Below, piece by piece: positions 1-8,773 of a stretch of DNA of 64,000 bases. Position 1 is the stretch's first letter. The number at the start of each line of letters is the position of its first letter. The notes below the pieces were generated by a model. That model had not been told where the DNA came from, did no database searches, and saw only the letters and a program-made list of their open reading frames with translations. Both the position numbers and the translations under genes were made by a program. The stretch is from Candidatus Wallbacteria bacterium (GTDB lineage Bacteria; Muiribacteriota; JAQTZZ01), in NCBI GenBank assembly GCA_028687545.1, contig JAQTZZ010000008.1, positions 81,861-145,860 on the forward strand, read 5' to 3'.

Positions 1-92
1 GCATCGTTCTGATTTGCGAATCCCTGAAAAGAGAACAGATAATATACGAATGCCCCCAGAGCAATGAAGAACAGGATCATCCAGAGATTCAT
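1..92 (-). CDS. tadB: Tad pilus inner-membrane platform protein TadB, N-terminal fragment
   Basis: Only the first 30 codons lie in the window; the gene runs off the left edge. The ATG overlaps the TGA of the upstream ATPase gene (ATGA). The visible residues begin [20 protein letters not shown], a typical N-terminal membrane segment. In Tad operons the gene after the TadA/CpaF ATPase is TadB, a GspF-family inner-membrane protein on which the pilus is polymerised. The assignment rests on position, translational coupling and the hydrophobic start, not on a recognised domain. Confidence 0.6.
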   Translation of the reverse strand, partial: MNLWMILFFIALGAFVYYLFSFQGFANQND

Positions 93-1504
93 AATTTCTC
101 CGTAAAGATGTCAGCCGGAAGGTTCTGCCCGTGTGAGATCAGTTTGTCCATGAATTTAGGCCTGATTCCGGTCGGCTTCAATTTGCCGATGATCTTCCCT
201 TTTTCATCCAGTCCCTGGGCTTCAAAAATGAAGATGTCCTGCAATACGACTGTCTCGCCTTCCATGCCCTGCACTTCGGTGATGTGCGTGACTTTCCTGG
301 AACCGTCCTGCAGACGGCTCTGCTGCACTATCAGATGAATGGCTGAAGAAATGTTCTCGCGGATGGCTTTGACTGGCAGATCCATGCCTGACATCATCAC
401 CATCGTCTCAAGCCTGCGGATCATATCGCGCGGAGTATTGGCGTGGCCTGTGGTCAGGGAACCGTCGTGGCCTGTATTCATGGCCTGCAGCATGTCCAGC
501 GCTTCGCCTCCGCGGCATTCTCCGACGACTACCCGTTCCGGTCTCATACGCAAAGTATTCTTGATCAGGTCGCGGATCGTGACTTCACCCTTGCCTTCGA
601 TGTTTGGCGGGCGGGTTTCCAGCGATACTACGTGCGGCTGACGCAGCTGAAGTTCTGCGGCGTCTTCCACAGTAATGATGCGCTCGTCCTCAGGAATGAA
701 TCCGGACAGGATATTGAGCGTGGTGGTTTTTCCGGAGCCGGTACCACCGGAAATTACTATATTCAGCCTTCCGTGCACACAGGCTTTGACGAAGTCTGCC
801 ATTTCCTGGGTCAGTGTATTCCAGCGCACCAGATCCGACACCTGGAGCGGATCTTTCTTGAATTTTCTGATCGTGATCGTGGGCCCGTTGAGCGCCAGAG
901 GCGGGATGATCGCGTTTACACGGGAACCGTCCTTCAAGCGCGCGTCCACCATGGGAGAGCTTTCATCGCAACGCCTGCCTAAGGGCGCAATGATTTTCTC
1001 GATGATGTGCAGCACATGTTCATTATCACGGAAAGTTACGTCTGAGAGCACAAGTTTTCCCTTGCGCTCGATGTACACCTGCTTAGGCCCGTTTACCATG
1101 ATTTCAGAAAGGCTGTCGTCACGCAGCAGTTTCTGGATCGGACCCAGGCCCAGCACGTCGTCAAGCACATCCTCGATGATCTTCTTCTGAACAGGGGGAG
1201 CGATCTTCAGCATCCGCTCAGCAGTAAGTTTTTTCAGAATTTCATCCAGCTTTTTACCGAAGATGTCTCGTTTTTTTTCCTCGTCCTTCTCTTTGAGAAG
1301 ATCCTGATCCATTTCTTCGATTAAAGTATTCTTGATTTCTTCCATCAGGTCCTGATGGGTATTCATTCCCGAGCCGGAGCCGGATTCTGATTCATGGGCA
1401 GAACCCCTCCTCGATTCTTCAGGCTTTCTGATACCTTCAGTAGCACCGCCCTGCGGGGTAGCAGGTTTTTTTTTGTCTTCTCCCAAACGTTCCAGTAAGC
1501 CCAT
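89..1504 (-). CDS. tadA: Tad/Flp pilus assembly ATPase TadA/CpaF
   Basis: Secretion ATPase (VirB11/PilT superfamily, CpaF branch) that powers Flp pilus assembly at the cytoplasmic face of the inner membrane. The 471 residues contain a Walker A motif GGTGSGKT (253-260), the acidic segment ITVEDAAEL (277-285), the GECRGGEA stretch (about 328-335) and the histidine box [12 protein letters not shown] (345-356). The first ~50 residues are low-complexity (SGSGSG) and not part of the fold. The start lies 4 bp downstream of the tadZ stop and the end overlaps tadB, so the genes are co-translated. Length and motifs match a complete, active enzyme. Confidence 0.95.
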   Translation of the reverse strand: MGLLERLGEDKKKPATPQGGATEGIRKPEESRRGSAHESESGSGSGMNTHQDLMEEIKNTLIEEMDQDLLKEKDEEKKRDIFGKKLDEILKKLTAERMLKIAPPVQKKIIEDVLDDVLGLGPIQKLLRDDSLSEIMVNGPKQVYIERKGKLVLSDVTFRDNEHVLHIIEKIIAPLGRRCDESSPMVDARLKDGSRVNAIIPPLALNGPTITIRKFKKDPLQVSDLVRWNTLTQEMADFVKACVHGRLNIVISGGTGSGKTTTLNILSGFIPEDERIITVEDAAELQLRQPHVVSLETRPPNIEGKGEVTIRDLIKNTLRMRPERVVVGECRGGEALDMLQAMNTGHDGSLTTGHANTPRDMIRRLETMVMMSGMDLPVKAIRENISSAIHLIVQQSRLQDGSRKVTHITEVQGMEGETVVLQDIFIFEAQGLDEKGKIIGKLKPTGIRPKFMDKLISHGQNLPADIFTEKL

Positions 1505-1508
1505 AAGC

Positions 1509-2705
1509 TCACCTCACCATTTTCTTGATTTTATCCAGAAATCCCTCTTCCTCTTCCCTCAGGGAAAGCTGGAAAAGCTTCTGGAGAGATTCATAAATCG
1601 ACTTTGCAATTCGTGACCCACTATGAGAAATCATGAACGGCACCCCTCGATTCAAGGCCTGCACCGTTATCTCACCCTCAGAAGGAATGATGACGTCGAT
1701 TCTGGTGGCCAGAGTTTTTTCGATGTCATCGATGGTCAGCACCAGATTCTTATCTCCACGGTTGAGGATCACGCTGATCTTATCCAGTGGGTAGCCAAGA
1801 TCTTCCAGAATCAGCATGGTTTCCCTGGTATCTTTGAGAGCAGTGACTTCGGGTGTCAATACCAGGATCAGATGCCCATCAGATGTTTCGTCGAGAATGC
1901 AGAGTTCGATTTCCCTGATAATGGACGAAGTATCAATAAAAATATAGTCATACTTTTCCTTACTCGTAGAAACGAGGTTGTGTATGAAATCAATGTCGAT
2001 GCTGTCGGCGTGCTGAGGTTTTTCCGGACACGCCAGCACAGATACGCCTGACTCATGCTTGGAAAGGTATTCATCAATCTGCATGGGATCGAAATTCTCG
2101 GTGCTTACAAGATCGAACACAGTAGTCGGATTCTTCAGATTCATCATCAGGGCTATGTCCCCGAACTGAAGCTTCAAATCAAATATCGCCACTCTCAAGG
2201 CAGGGAATTTCTGCTTCAGGGCAATCGCTATGTTGATCAGCAGAGTAGTCTTGCCGCATCCTCCTTTAGTGGAGAAAAATGTGACTACTTTGCCGGTCTT
2301 TCGAGCCTTGGAAGCCATCTGTCTGGTCTTTTTATGCTCGCGATTGTAAACTTTACGGATGTTGCTGACCAGTTCCAGGGGGTTGAAAGGCTTGATGATG
2401 TAATCCTTGGCCCCGGCATTCATGGATTTACGCAAATACTCAGGTTCATCCTGGACCGAGATCATGATCACTGAAACATTAGGGTAAAGTGAGGTAATCT
2501 CTTCGGTTGCTTCAACGCCGTTTTTCACCGGCATATTGATATCCATGAGCACAATGTCAGGGGAGTTTTTTCCGCTGAAGTCCACGGCTTCCTGCCCATT
2601 GGCAGCTTCCCCTGCAACGACAATGTCTTCAGTCGCTTCGAACAATTTTTTCAGATGCTCCCGGGTTTCGGGATTATCGTCTGCAATCAGTACTCTTATT
2701 GGCAT
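1509..2705 (-). CDS. tadZ: TadZ/CpaE-type pilus localisation ATPase with an intact receiver domain
   Basis: ParA/MinD-like ATPase that positions the Tad secretion machine. Residues 1-120 form a response-regulator receiver domain that keeps all phosphorylation residues: the acidic pair D9/D10, phospho-acceptor D55 in LMDINMP, S83 and K105 in the IKPF segment. After a basic linker comes a deviant Walker A KGGCGKTT (147-154) and the rest of the ParA-like fold (to 398). Many TadZ proteins have atypical, non-phosphorylatable receivers, so this one may respond to a histidine kinase; none is in the window. It lies between the secretin gene and tadA in the same operon. Confidence 0.9.
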   Translation of the reverse strand: MPIRVLIADDNPETREHLKKLFEATEDIVVAGEAANGQEAVDFSGKNSPDIVLMDINMPVKNGVEATEEITSLYPNVSVIMISVQDEPEYLRKSMNAGAKDYIIKPFNPLELVSNIRKVYNREHKKTRQMASKARKTGKVVTFFSTKGGCGKTTLLINIAIALKQKFPALRVAIFDLKLQFGDIALMMNLKNPTTVFDLVSTENFDPMQIDEYLSKHESGVSVLACPEKPQHADSIDIDFIHNLVSTSKEKYDYIFIDTSSIIREIELCILDETSDGHLILVLTPEVTALKDTRETMLILEDLGYPLDKISVILNRGDKNLVLTIDDIEKTLATRIDVIIPSEGEITVQALNRGVPFMISHSGSRIAKSIYESLQKLFQLSLREEEEGFLDKIKKMVR

Positions 2706-2844
2706 TTTTTCTACCCGTATATTTAATATGAGTTATTCTACCACATTGTACGGGGAATAGAAAATAAGAATCAGGTCAAATGTTGGCAATTGAAATTCAG
2801 ATCTGGATTGGCTTCAGGATTAAGGGTTAAGCTTACTGATCAGA

Positions 2845-4521
2845 TTATCTCAGCGTCATCCGGTCATCCTGACCGGACTGGGCATAACCTTTTTCCGGCC
2901 TGCAGGTTGAACCAAGTATCTTGCTCCGCCTGTCAGACCCGTAGTTTTTCATCTGGTTTGTCTGATGAATTCCCAGGGGGAAGGCCGGAGAGGACGATAC
3001 TGTCAGCGAAGGGGCAGGCTGGGAAGCCTTGGCTTTTTCCTCATTCTGAACCGTCTTGGCTTTGGAGGATTTTGGAACTGTCTTGGTTTTCCCGGTGTTC
3101 ATGTTCAGCACCGGAACTTCGACCTCAGCAGCTTTCTGAACAGTTACCTTTTCCACAAACTCACCTGCCCTGATTACATGAGGAGTAAGCAGGATCAGGA
3201 GTTCCGACTCGGTCTTCTTGTTGATGTTGTTATGAAAGAGTTTGCCCAGGCCGGGGATTTTTGACAGCACAGGGATTTTATCGTTGTTCTGATCAACACG
3301 CTCCCTGATCAGACCTGAAATCACGATAGTTTCACTGTTGGCACAGGTGACTATGCTCCTGGCATTGCGGCTCAGGAATTCAGGTACCACGTTCTGGTTG
3401 TTGTCCTTGGTCTGCCCATACTGCAGATCCGTGATATCAATGGAAAGATCCAGCATCACATTGTGATTAGCTTCAACTTCAGGGGTGATGTTTACAGTCA
3501 GGCCATACTGCTCGTAGGTGAAATTTTCGGTCACCGAGTTGTTGCTGACAGTAGTGCTTCTGACAGGCACGCGTCCGCCGACAGTAAGATTGGCTGAAAT
3601 TCCTGACATGGTCATCATAGTCGGGGATGAGATGATCTTGGCTTTTCCTTCTTCGATCAAGGCTTTCAGAGTACCCATCACATTATAATATCTGGTGATG
3701 GACCCGATCTTGAGATTATCATCTGAAGTGATGTTAGCATCCCTTTTTTCCGCGAACGGGAACAATCCCTTGGCGTTTCCAGTGGAAAGATGAGCTGCAG
3801 TGATGTCTGAGCCCCAGTCCACACCGAGAGATTCCGTGGAATTTTTGCTGATGTCAATGACTTTAGCCTCAATCATGATCTGATAGGGCTGATTGACGCG
3901 CAACAGGTTGATTACTTTCTCGGAATAAACTGAAGCTACCTGCATGGCACGATTCACATCGTTCTGGTTGCTGACTTCTCCATCCAGGATCAGTTTTTTA
4001 TCCCTGATTTTGACTTTGACACCTTTGATGCCGATCAGTTCCTCGACTTCCTGCTCCAGATTCATGAATCTCTTGCCAGTATTCCGATCAGCTATTCTCA
4101 AGGAGTTAGTCACTTTATCGGAATAAACTTTGGCGATCTCCTCGGCAGTTTTCTTTTCATCTTCGCTGTCCACCACGCCTTTTAAAATGATCGCTTCCTT
4201 TGCCACTATCACTTCGATATCCTTGCCGATGGCTTCTCTGACTTTCTCATGAAGGCTTGAATTCGAGACTGAAAGCTGGTACTGCTGCATCTCGCTGCCC
4301 ATCCAGACGTAAAGTGTGGTCAGCCCGACATTTTTGGCCATCACGAGCAGTTCATGGTCCGAGACAGCCATTACATCGGCAATGGCCGGATCAACAATGG
4401 AAACTTTGGACAAATCCTTGAACTGAAGAACTTTTGATTCCCCGGCCCGCAGATTGATCAGATTCTCGGCGAATGCTGTCACAGTAAACACCATGACTAG
4501 CAGGATTATTTTCTTCAGCAT
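2845..4521 (-). CDS. cpaC: Tad pilus outer-membrane secretin CpaC/RcpA
   Basis: Outer-membrane secretin that forms the exit channel for Flp pili. The protein has a signal peptide (1-18, ending FAEN), a pilus-type secretin N-terminal domain (about 20-85), two BON-like repeats (about 88-143 and 155-208) and a secretin core (about 212-460) with the VPV and EYG/GLTVNITPEV-type strands. The ~80-residue C-terminal tail is Ser/Lys-rich and unlike the core. It starts 33 bp after the cpaB stop. A 139 bp gap separates it from tadZ, so a second promoter there is possible. Confidence 0.92.
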   Translation of the reverse strand: MLKKIILLVMVFTVTAFAENLINLRAGESKVLQFKDLSKVSIVDPAIADVMAVSDHELLVMAKNVGLTTLYVWMGSEMQQYQLSVSNSSLHEKVREAIGKDIEVIVAKEAIILKGVVDSEDEKKTAEEIAKVYSDKVTNSLRIADRNTGKRFMNLEQEVEELIGIKGVKVKIRDKKLILDGEVSNQNDVNRAMQVASVYSEKVINLLRVNQPYQIMIEAKVIDISKNSTESLGVDWGSDITAAHLSTGNAKGLFPFAEKRDANITSDDNLKIGSITRYYNVMGTLKALIEEGKAKIISSPTMMTMSGISANLTVGGRVPVRSTTVSNNSVTENFTYEQYGLTVNITPEVEANHNVMLDLSIDITDLQYGQTKDNNQNVVPEFLSRNARSIVTCANSETIVISGLIRERVDQNNDKIPVLSKIPGLGKLFHNNINKKTESELLILLTPHVIRAGEFVEKVTVQKAAEVEVPVLNMNTGKTKTVPKSSKAKTVQNEEKAKASQPAPSLTVSSSPAFPLGIHQTNQMKNYGSDRRSKILGSTCRPEKGYAQSGQDDRMTLR

Positions 4522-4554
4522 TCAAGCCTCCTCATATTCAAAAAAAGTTTTTTC

Positions 4555-5595
4555 TCAGTCACCAACATGGATCACAGTCTGGTTCTTGGACTTGTCGACA
4601 CCGGTCGATCCCTTGAGAATCATCACCTTCTGCAGTTGTAGTTCTTTCAATTTAGCCTGATGTTCATAAATTTTGACAATCTCATCGCGTTTCTGAACTC
4701 CGAGCACTTCATGCTGAACTGTCCCTGTGGAACCGATTTTTTCATCATCGAAAGGATATCTAAGCGCCAGATAAAAGAAATCCGCCTTCTCAGTTATCAT
4801 CGCCAGTGCTTCCGCGTCTTTCGGCAGAACAGCAAGCGTGACATTCGACATTTTCTTCCCTTCCATCAGCCTGAGATTCTGGGCTGGATTTCCTCCGGCT
4901 GCCGGGGCTGGTGCAGGGGCTGGTTGCCCGGGGGCTGCAGTGGTCCCGGGGGCTCCTGGGGTCCCACTGAGGGGCGCTTTTGACCCGAATTCACTTTGGT
5001 CAGGATCATATGTTTCGCCAAGAGCCAGGAGAATCGCATCTTCAACGACGATCTTGGAATATCCGTCATCGACCTCACTGGGAGATTTGAAAACAGCGAT
5101 TACATCCACCCGGTCGAGCTGAGTGATCAGTCCGGAAATGACATAATACGGATTTCCTACTTTGAGTGAGATCGCTCTCATGCCTTTTGGAATCCGCAGA
5201 GACATTTTAGTAAGATTTCTCAAATCAACAAATTGCTCTTTTTTGAGCTGCTGTGAACTCTCGATATCAACAACAGCCACCATTCCGATCACTTCATCCA
5301 GAGTTTTGCAGGTATCTTTTTCGATATCTTTGACATCAAACTCTTTTAATTCAACGAGATCTTTATCCAGTTTGTCGCCTCTTTTGACCGGCGTTTTAGT
5401 GCAAACCACTTTTTCCAGGATGATTTTCGGAACCACTTCTGCAGTGGAAAGCTGGACCACCTGAACTTCCTGAGTTGCTTTAGGTGGAAGTTTCTTAGGC
5501 TTAGGGGTACCCCCGGTCCAGCCCATCAAGCTTGCGAAAACCCAGCAGAGAGCTCCCATGAATATCAAAACAATAATCCGTTTTTGGCGTCCCAT
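4555..5595 (-). CDS. cpaB: Flp pilus assembly protein CpaB/RcpC
   Basis: Periplasmic component of the Tad system that works with the secretin. It has one N-terminal membrane anchor (about 5-25) and a SAF-like domain (about 55-120, including VVCTKTPVKRGDKL) followed by the RcpC-type beta region. A Pro/Ala/Gly linker (about 200-235) interrupts the domain. The start ATG has an AGGAGG ribosome site a few bases upstream. It is the first Tad gene of the visible operon, 79 bp downstream of mutM. Pilin and prepilin peptidase genes are not beside it, so they must lie elsewhere. Confidence 0.88.
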   Translation of the reverse strand: MGRQKRIIVLIFMGALCWVFASLMGWTGGTPKPKKLPPKATQEVQVVQLSTAEVVPKIILEKVVCTKTPVKRGDKLDKDLVELKEFDVKDIEKDTCKTLDEVIGMVAVVDIESSQQLKKEQFVDLRNLTKMSLRIPKGMRAISLKVGNPYYVISGLITQLDRVDVIAVFKSPSEVDDGYSKIVVEDAILLALGETYDPDQSEFGSKAPLSGTPGAPGTTAAPGQPAPAPAPAAGGNPAQNLRLMEGKKMSNVTLAVLPKDAEALAMITEKADFFYLALRYPFDDEKIGSTGTVQHEVLGVQKRDEIVKIYEHQAKLKELQLQKVMILKGSTGVDKSKNQTVIHVGD

Positions 5596-5674
5596 TCATT
5601 CCTCCTATGGAAGAAAGTTCACAAGTTCTATCGGATGGTTGATGGAAATAAATTAGGTATTCTGGTGTTTCCAG

Positions 5675-6463
5675 TTATTTCTGGCAGCTGTGGCAGAAGA
5701 AGGTACTGCGCTGGCCGATCACTTTGCGTCTTATGATTGCTCCGCATCTGGGACAGGGTGACCCGTTTTTCCGGAATACTGTCAGCTGTTCCTGGAAGCC
5801 GCCGCTCCTGCCTTCAGTATCCCGGTAATCACTGAAAGTTGTTCCCCGCAGCTCGCAGGCCAGGTTCAAAATCTGCACCACTGCCCTGTAAAGGTTAACC
5901 GTTTCCCTGGCATTCAAAGTCCCGGTTTTCCGTTCAGGATCGATTTCTGCGGCAAAGGCAATTTCACTGGCATAGATATTTCCTATCCCTGCGATTCTTT
6001 TCTGATCCAGGAGAAACGACTTCAGATTCATTTTCGAGAGCTTCAATTCTGCGGCAAGATAGGCCAGCGTAAAATTATCGCTGAGCGGTTCAGGACCCAG
6101 TTTTTTTTCTATTGCTTCAGGCTGCATCAAGTCAGCGGTTGCGAACCTGCGTTTGTCTTCCAGAACCAGGAATTCCTGATTGAGGTGGAAAATCAATCTG
6201 AGATACTTAAGGCTTTCAACATCGTTCCGGACGAGAAGAGCTCCTGTCATGCGCAGATGGAACACAATTTTTTTTGGAAGTCCGACATCCATCAGTATGT
6301 ATTTACCGCGGCGGGTTATCTGCTTGATGCATCTGCCTGTAATCATTCCGCTTGGAAAAGCATCGAGTTTCCGGTCTCTGATCTCGATTTTTTTTATCTG
6401 CCTTCCGATGATTCTTCTGCACAATCCTCTGACAATGGTTTCCACTTCGGGTAATTCCGGCAT
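5675..6463 (-). CDS. mutM: Formamidopyrimidine-DNA glycosylase (Fpg/MutM)
   Basis: Base-excision repair enzyme that removes 8-oxoguanine and formamidopyrimidines and nicks the abasic site. The start MPELPEVETI places catalytic Pro2 and Glu3 exactly; the helix-two-turn-helix segment AGIGNIYASEI is present, and the C-terminal zinc finger has four cysteines (CPRC...CHSC). At 262 residues it has the usual family length. It lies directly upstream of cpaB in the same direction; a functional link is unlikely. Confidence 0.96.
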   Translation of the reverse strand: MPELPEVETIVRGLCRRIIGRQIKKIEIRDRKLDAFPSGMITGRCIKQITRRGKYILMDVGLPKKIVFHLRMTGALLVRNDVESLKYLRLIFHLNQEFLVLEDKRRFATADLMQPEAIEKKLGPEPLSDNFTLAYLAAELKLSKMNLKSFLLDQKRIAGIGNIYASEIAFAAEIDPERKTGTLNARETVNLYRAVVQILNLACELRGTTFSDYRDTEGRSGGFQEQLTVFRKNGSPCPRCGAIIRRKVIGQRSTFFCHSCQK

Positions 6464-6592
6464 AAATCCTCGTCCCTGAAATTCAATTCAATATACCATA
6501 AAATCCGTTTCAGGTGGAGATTCAGATCATCCTGTTTTATGATTTTTTCAGACTTTCAATTCATTCCATCCCATTCCATCCTTGACTTTTCC

Positions 6593-6620
6593 TTGACAGA
6601 TCCGATAGTTTTTATATAAT
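6593..6620 (+). promoter_or_regulatory. Sigma-70 promoter of the Tyr/Pro/Asn repeat protein
   Basis: TTGACA (6593-6598), 16 bp spacer, TATAAT (6615-6620): a near-perfect consensus 36 bp before the ATG at 6656. A purine-rich AGGGGGAGAGG ribosome site follows. Together these predict high expression. Confidence 0.8.
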
Positions 6621-6655
6621 TATTAGAAGCAAGCAACATCCAAGGGGGAGAGGAA

Positions 6656-7702
6656 ATGAGAAAAGCAACGTATTTTCTGACTTTATGTCTCCTGCTGGCG
6701 TTTACAGCTGCAGCCTTTGCCGGGGATCGTGTCTACAAAAAAAATATCAGCCACAACCGTGGCAGATTCACTGACCCCAAAGCATATTTCGAGAAAATCG
6801 ATATCCCCAACGACTGGAAAAACAGTGGCTGGATATTTTACAGATTTGAAGTAGTTCCATCCGGCAGGGCACAGGTTCTGACACCCAGTCTGAGCCCTAA
6901 TGCATTTGTTTTCAATTTCATGCTTAACAAATCCTTCGCCGAAGCTGTCTCTGGAACAGTGACTGTCCTGCTTTTCGCCCATCAGAACAGCCAGACTGTA
7001 AACTACCCTGTTGCTGTCGCCGGGCAGCCTACTGCCAACAACTGGTATTATCCCGGCCAGACCTATACGATCACCGTAGACCGCACCAGAAAGATCAGAA
7101 AGATCAATGTCTACTGGACTGATGCAGGCGGGAATTCTCACGGCACTCTTTATGTTGACGGCAGATCGTACGGGGCTAAAGATGTCGGCAACTATGACCG
7201 CGACGGATGGACACTGAACTGCTTTGCCACTCAGATTACGATCATTCCTACTCACGACGCCTTCCAGATGCTCGACTGCCAGGTGGAATACGAAGGTTAT
7301 CCTGTCAATCCCGGCTATCCCAATAACCCGTATTATCCAAACAACCCTTCATATCCCAATAATCCTTACTACCCCAATAACCCATACTATCCCAATAATC
7401 CTAATTATCCCAATAATCCGAACTACCCGAACAATCCTTATTATCCGAACAATCCCTCCTACCCCAACAACAATAACACTCCCTCAGCTCCACTCACACC
7501 TTATACTCCACCGAGCCCTTACAGCCCGGCTGTACCGATTCAGCCCAATAACCCCGGTAATCCTACTCCTTCAACTACTCCAACTACTCCTACCAACAAT
7601 CCTGCTCCTACTGCTCCGACGAATCCGACATACAATCCCAATGTCACACCTCATCCATCCGGTCCTACCCCGGGCTCTCATATCCCTGGAACTCCCCATT
7701 AG
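6656..7702 (+). CDS. Secreted protein with YPNNP tandem repeats and a Pro/Thr/Asn-rich tail
   Basis: I do not recognise a family. The 348-residue product has a signal peptide (1-22, ending FAG) and a folded region (about 24-212) that looks beta-rich, with two cysteines (C189, C208) that could form a disulfide. Residues 221-274 are about nine tandem pentapeptide-like units of the type YPNNP with Tyr, Ser or Asn between them; the last ~75 residues are rich in Pro, Thr and Asn. Such tails usually act as spacers or wall/extracellular linkers, and the many Tyr-Pro units could be cross-linked or glycosylated (inference). Strong promoter, strong ribosome site and its own terminator suggest a single abundant transcript. 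Confidence 0.85.
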   Translation: MRKATYFLTLCLLLAFTAAAFAGDRVYKKNISHNRGRFTDPKAYFEKIDIPNDWKNSGWIFYRFEVVPSGRAQVLTPSLSPNAFVFNFMLNKSFAEAVSGTVTVLLFAHQNSQTVNYPVAVAGQPTANNWYYPGQTYTITVDRTRKIRKINVYWTDAGGNSHGTLYVDGRSYGAKDVGNYDRDGWTLNCFATQITIIPTHDAFQMLDCQVEYEGYPVNPGYPNNPYYPNNPSYPNNPYYPNNPYYPNNPNYPNNPNYPNNPYYPNNPSYPNNNNTPSAPLTPYTPPSPYSPAVPIQPNNPGNPTPSTTPTTPTNNPAPTAPTNPTYNPNVTPHPSGPTPGSHIPGTPH

Positions 7703-7724
7703 ACCAGCTTGCTGGAACTGAAAT

Positions 7725-7750
7725 AAACCCCGCTCAGGCGGGGTTTTTTA
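7725..7750 (+). terminator. Rho-independent terminator
   Basis: Stem AAACCCCG/CGGGGTTT with a short loop, followed by a T-run, 22 bp after the stop of the repeat protein. Confidence 0.9.
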
Positions 7751-7825
7751 TTTTCAGGGAAATCTGTATCAGCTTGAAAATTCATTACACAATCTGTAAA
7801 ATTAACTAACTTGAGTAAGTTGAGG

Positions 7826-7991
7826 TTGGCAAATTTCTGTGGTGTCCAGCCAGATGTTCTGCCGAAACCTTGATTTGTGGCGGGTCCTGTCCTGGTGCAA
7901 CTTTTTCTCTCCTTCGGCAGGCTCAGTGCGCTAAAAAGTTGTACCTGGCCACCCCACAAGGGTTACAGGGTATACTCTGGAAATTTGCCAA
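7826..7991. repeat. Fold-back repeat element, left copy (A)
   Basis: About 166 bp element with outer inverted ends TTGGCAAATTT (7826-7836) and AAATTTGCCAA (7981-7991). Inside, 7871-7958 is an 88 bp segment that is itself an imperfect inverted repeat (GTGGCGGGTCC... / ...GGCCACCCCAC). The same segment occurs in inverted orientation at 10509-10596. The 11 bp sequence TTGAGTAAGTT occurs as a direct repeat on either side (7811-7821 and 7999-8009), a possible target duplication. No coding capacity. Confidence 0.85.
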
Positions 7992-8009
7992 AGTCGAGTT
8001 GAGTAAGTT

Positions 8010-8285
8010 ATGCCGATTATAACCAGAAAAATCATTGTCAGCGGCAGTGTGCAGGGCGTAGGATACAGAGCCTTTGTCAGAAGAAAAGCCCTTGGTTCCG
8101 GGATCAAGGGATATGTGACAAACTGCGAGGATGGAACAGTCGAAGTGATTTATCAGGGCGAGCTGGGCTTGTTCCAGGAGTTCATTTCACTGCTCCTGAC
8201 AGGCCCTTCCATGAGCAGCGTCGAAGATCTCAATGTCGCTGAAATTGAAGGTCCTGAAATTTACTGGGATTTTACGGTGAAATAA
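8010..8285 (+). CDS. acyP: Acylphosphatase
   Basis: Small enzyme that hydrolyses acyl phosphates such as acetyl phosphate or carbamoyl phosphate. The 91 residues carry the signature SGSVQGVGYRAFVRRKA, with the phosphate-binding loop and catalytic Arg, and the catalytic Asn in GYVTNCEDGTVEV. The start has no evident ribosome site: the ATG directly follows the TTGAGTAAGTT repeat at the edge of element A. Its stop overlaps the next start (TAATG), so it is translated together with the microcompartment shell gene. Confidence 0.93.
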   Translation: MPIITRKIIVSGSVQGVGYRAFVRRKALGSGIKGYVTNCEDGTVEVIYQGELGLFQEFISLLLTGPSMSSVEDLNVAEIEGPEIYWDFTVK

Positions 8286-8773
8286 TGGATGTTTCTCTCG
8301 GATTGCTTGAAAGTACCTGCCTCACCGGAGCTGTGGAGGTTCTGGATTTCATCCTGAAAAAAGTTTCGGTGACTGCGGGATTCAGAGAATACCCTGGCAA
8401 TGGACTGGTGACTGTGGCCTTTACGGGAACCACCGCTGATGTCAGGGAAGCAGTGGACAGCGGAAGCGAACACTTGAAGCGGTTCGGCTGTTATCACTCC
8501 TCCACTCAGATTCTGAACCCTGCGCCCGGGCTTCTTGCTGCTTTCGGGTTGAAAGAGAAAGTGCCCATGCAGCCTCCCAATAGAATCAATTCAAAGCCAC
8601 GCGCTGAAAAGCAGCCTGAGAGTAAAATTTCAGAACAGACAAAAAAAACGGAAATCCCTCAATCGATTCAAGAATCCCTTCCTCTTCCAGAGCCAAAAAT
8701 ACCTGTCAAACCGCATTGCAATTTCATCTGCTCGCTCTGCAATGACCTGACCTGCACGGAACGCTGGCAATGA
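8285..8773 (+). CDS. PduK-like bacterial microcompartment shell protein with a C-terminal Cys motif
   Basis: Residues 3-85 are a single BMC domain: LGLLESTCLTGAVEVLDFI and GNGLVTVAFTGTTADVREAV match the shell-protein pattern of PduA/PduK. After a Lys/Pro/Glu-rich linker (about 90-143) the protein ends in four cysteines, C145, C149, C152 and C157 (C-x3-C-x2-C-x4-C). As I recall the family, PduK of the propanediol microcompartment also has a BMC domain plus a C-terminal CxxC-x4-C motif proposed to bind iron-sulfur. No other shell gene, vertex protein or encapsulated enzyme is in the window. The stop overlaps the next gene (ATGA). A lone BMC gene coupled to radical SAM genes is unusual. Confidence 0.8.
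   Translation: MDVSLGLLESTCLTGAVEVLDFILKKVSVTAGFREYPGNGLVTVAFTGTTADVREAVDSGSEHLKRFGCYHSSTQILNPAPGLLAAFGLKEKVPMQPPNRINSKPRAEKQPESKISEQTKKTEIPQSIQESLPLPEPKIPVKPHCNFICSLCNDLTCTERWQ

Noticed and set aside
443..982. 179-residue frame opposite tadA
   Set aside because: Antisense shadow of a well-supported gene; no ribosome site or family match.
7318..7474. Short tandem DNA repeats that might look like a CRISPR or VNTR
   Set aside because: The units vary in synonymous positions and encode in-frame YPNNP peptides with no spacers; it is coding repeat sequence.
7224..7721. Long Ile/Pro/Leu-rich frame over the repeat protein gene
   Set aside because: It is a shifted-frame shadow of the repetitive coding sequence.
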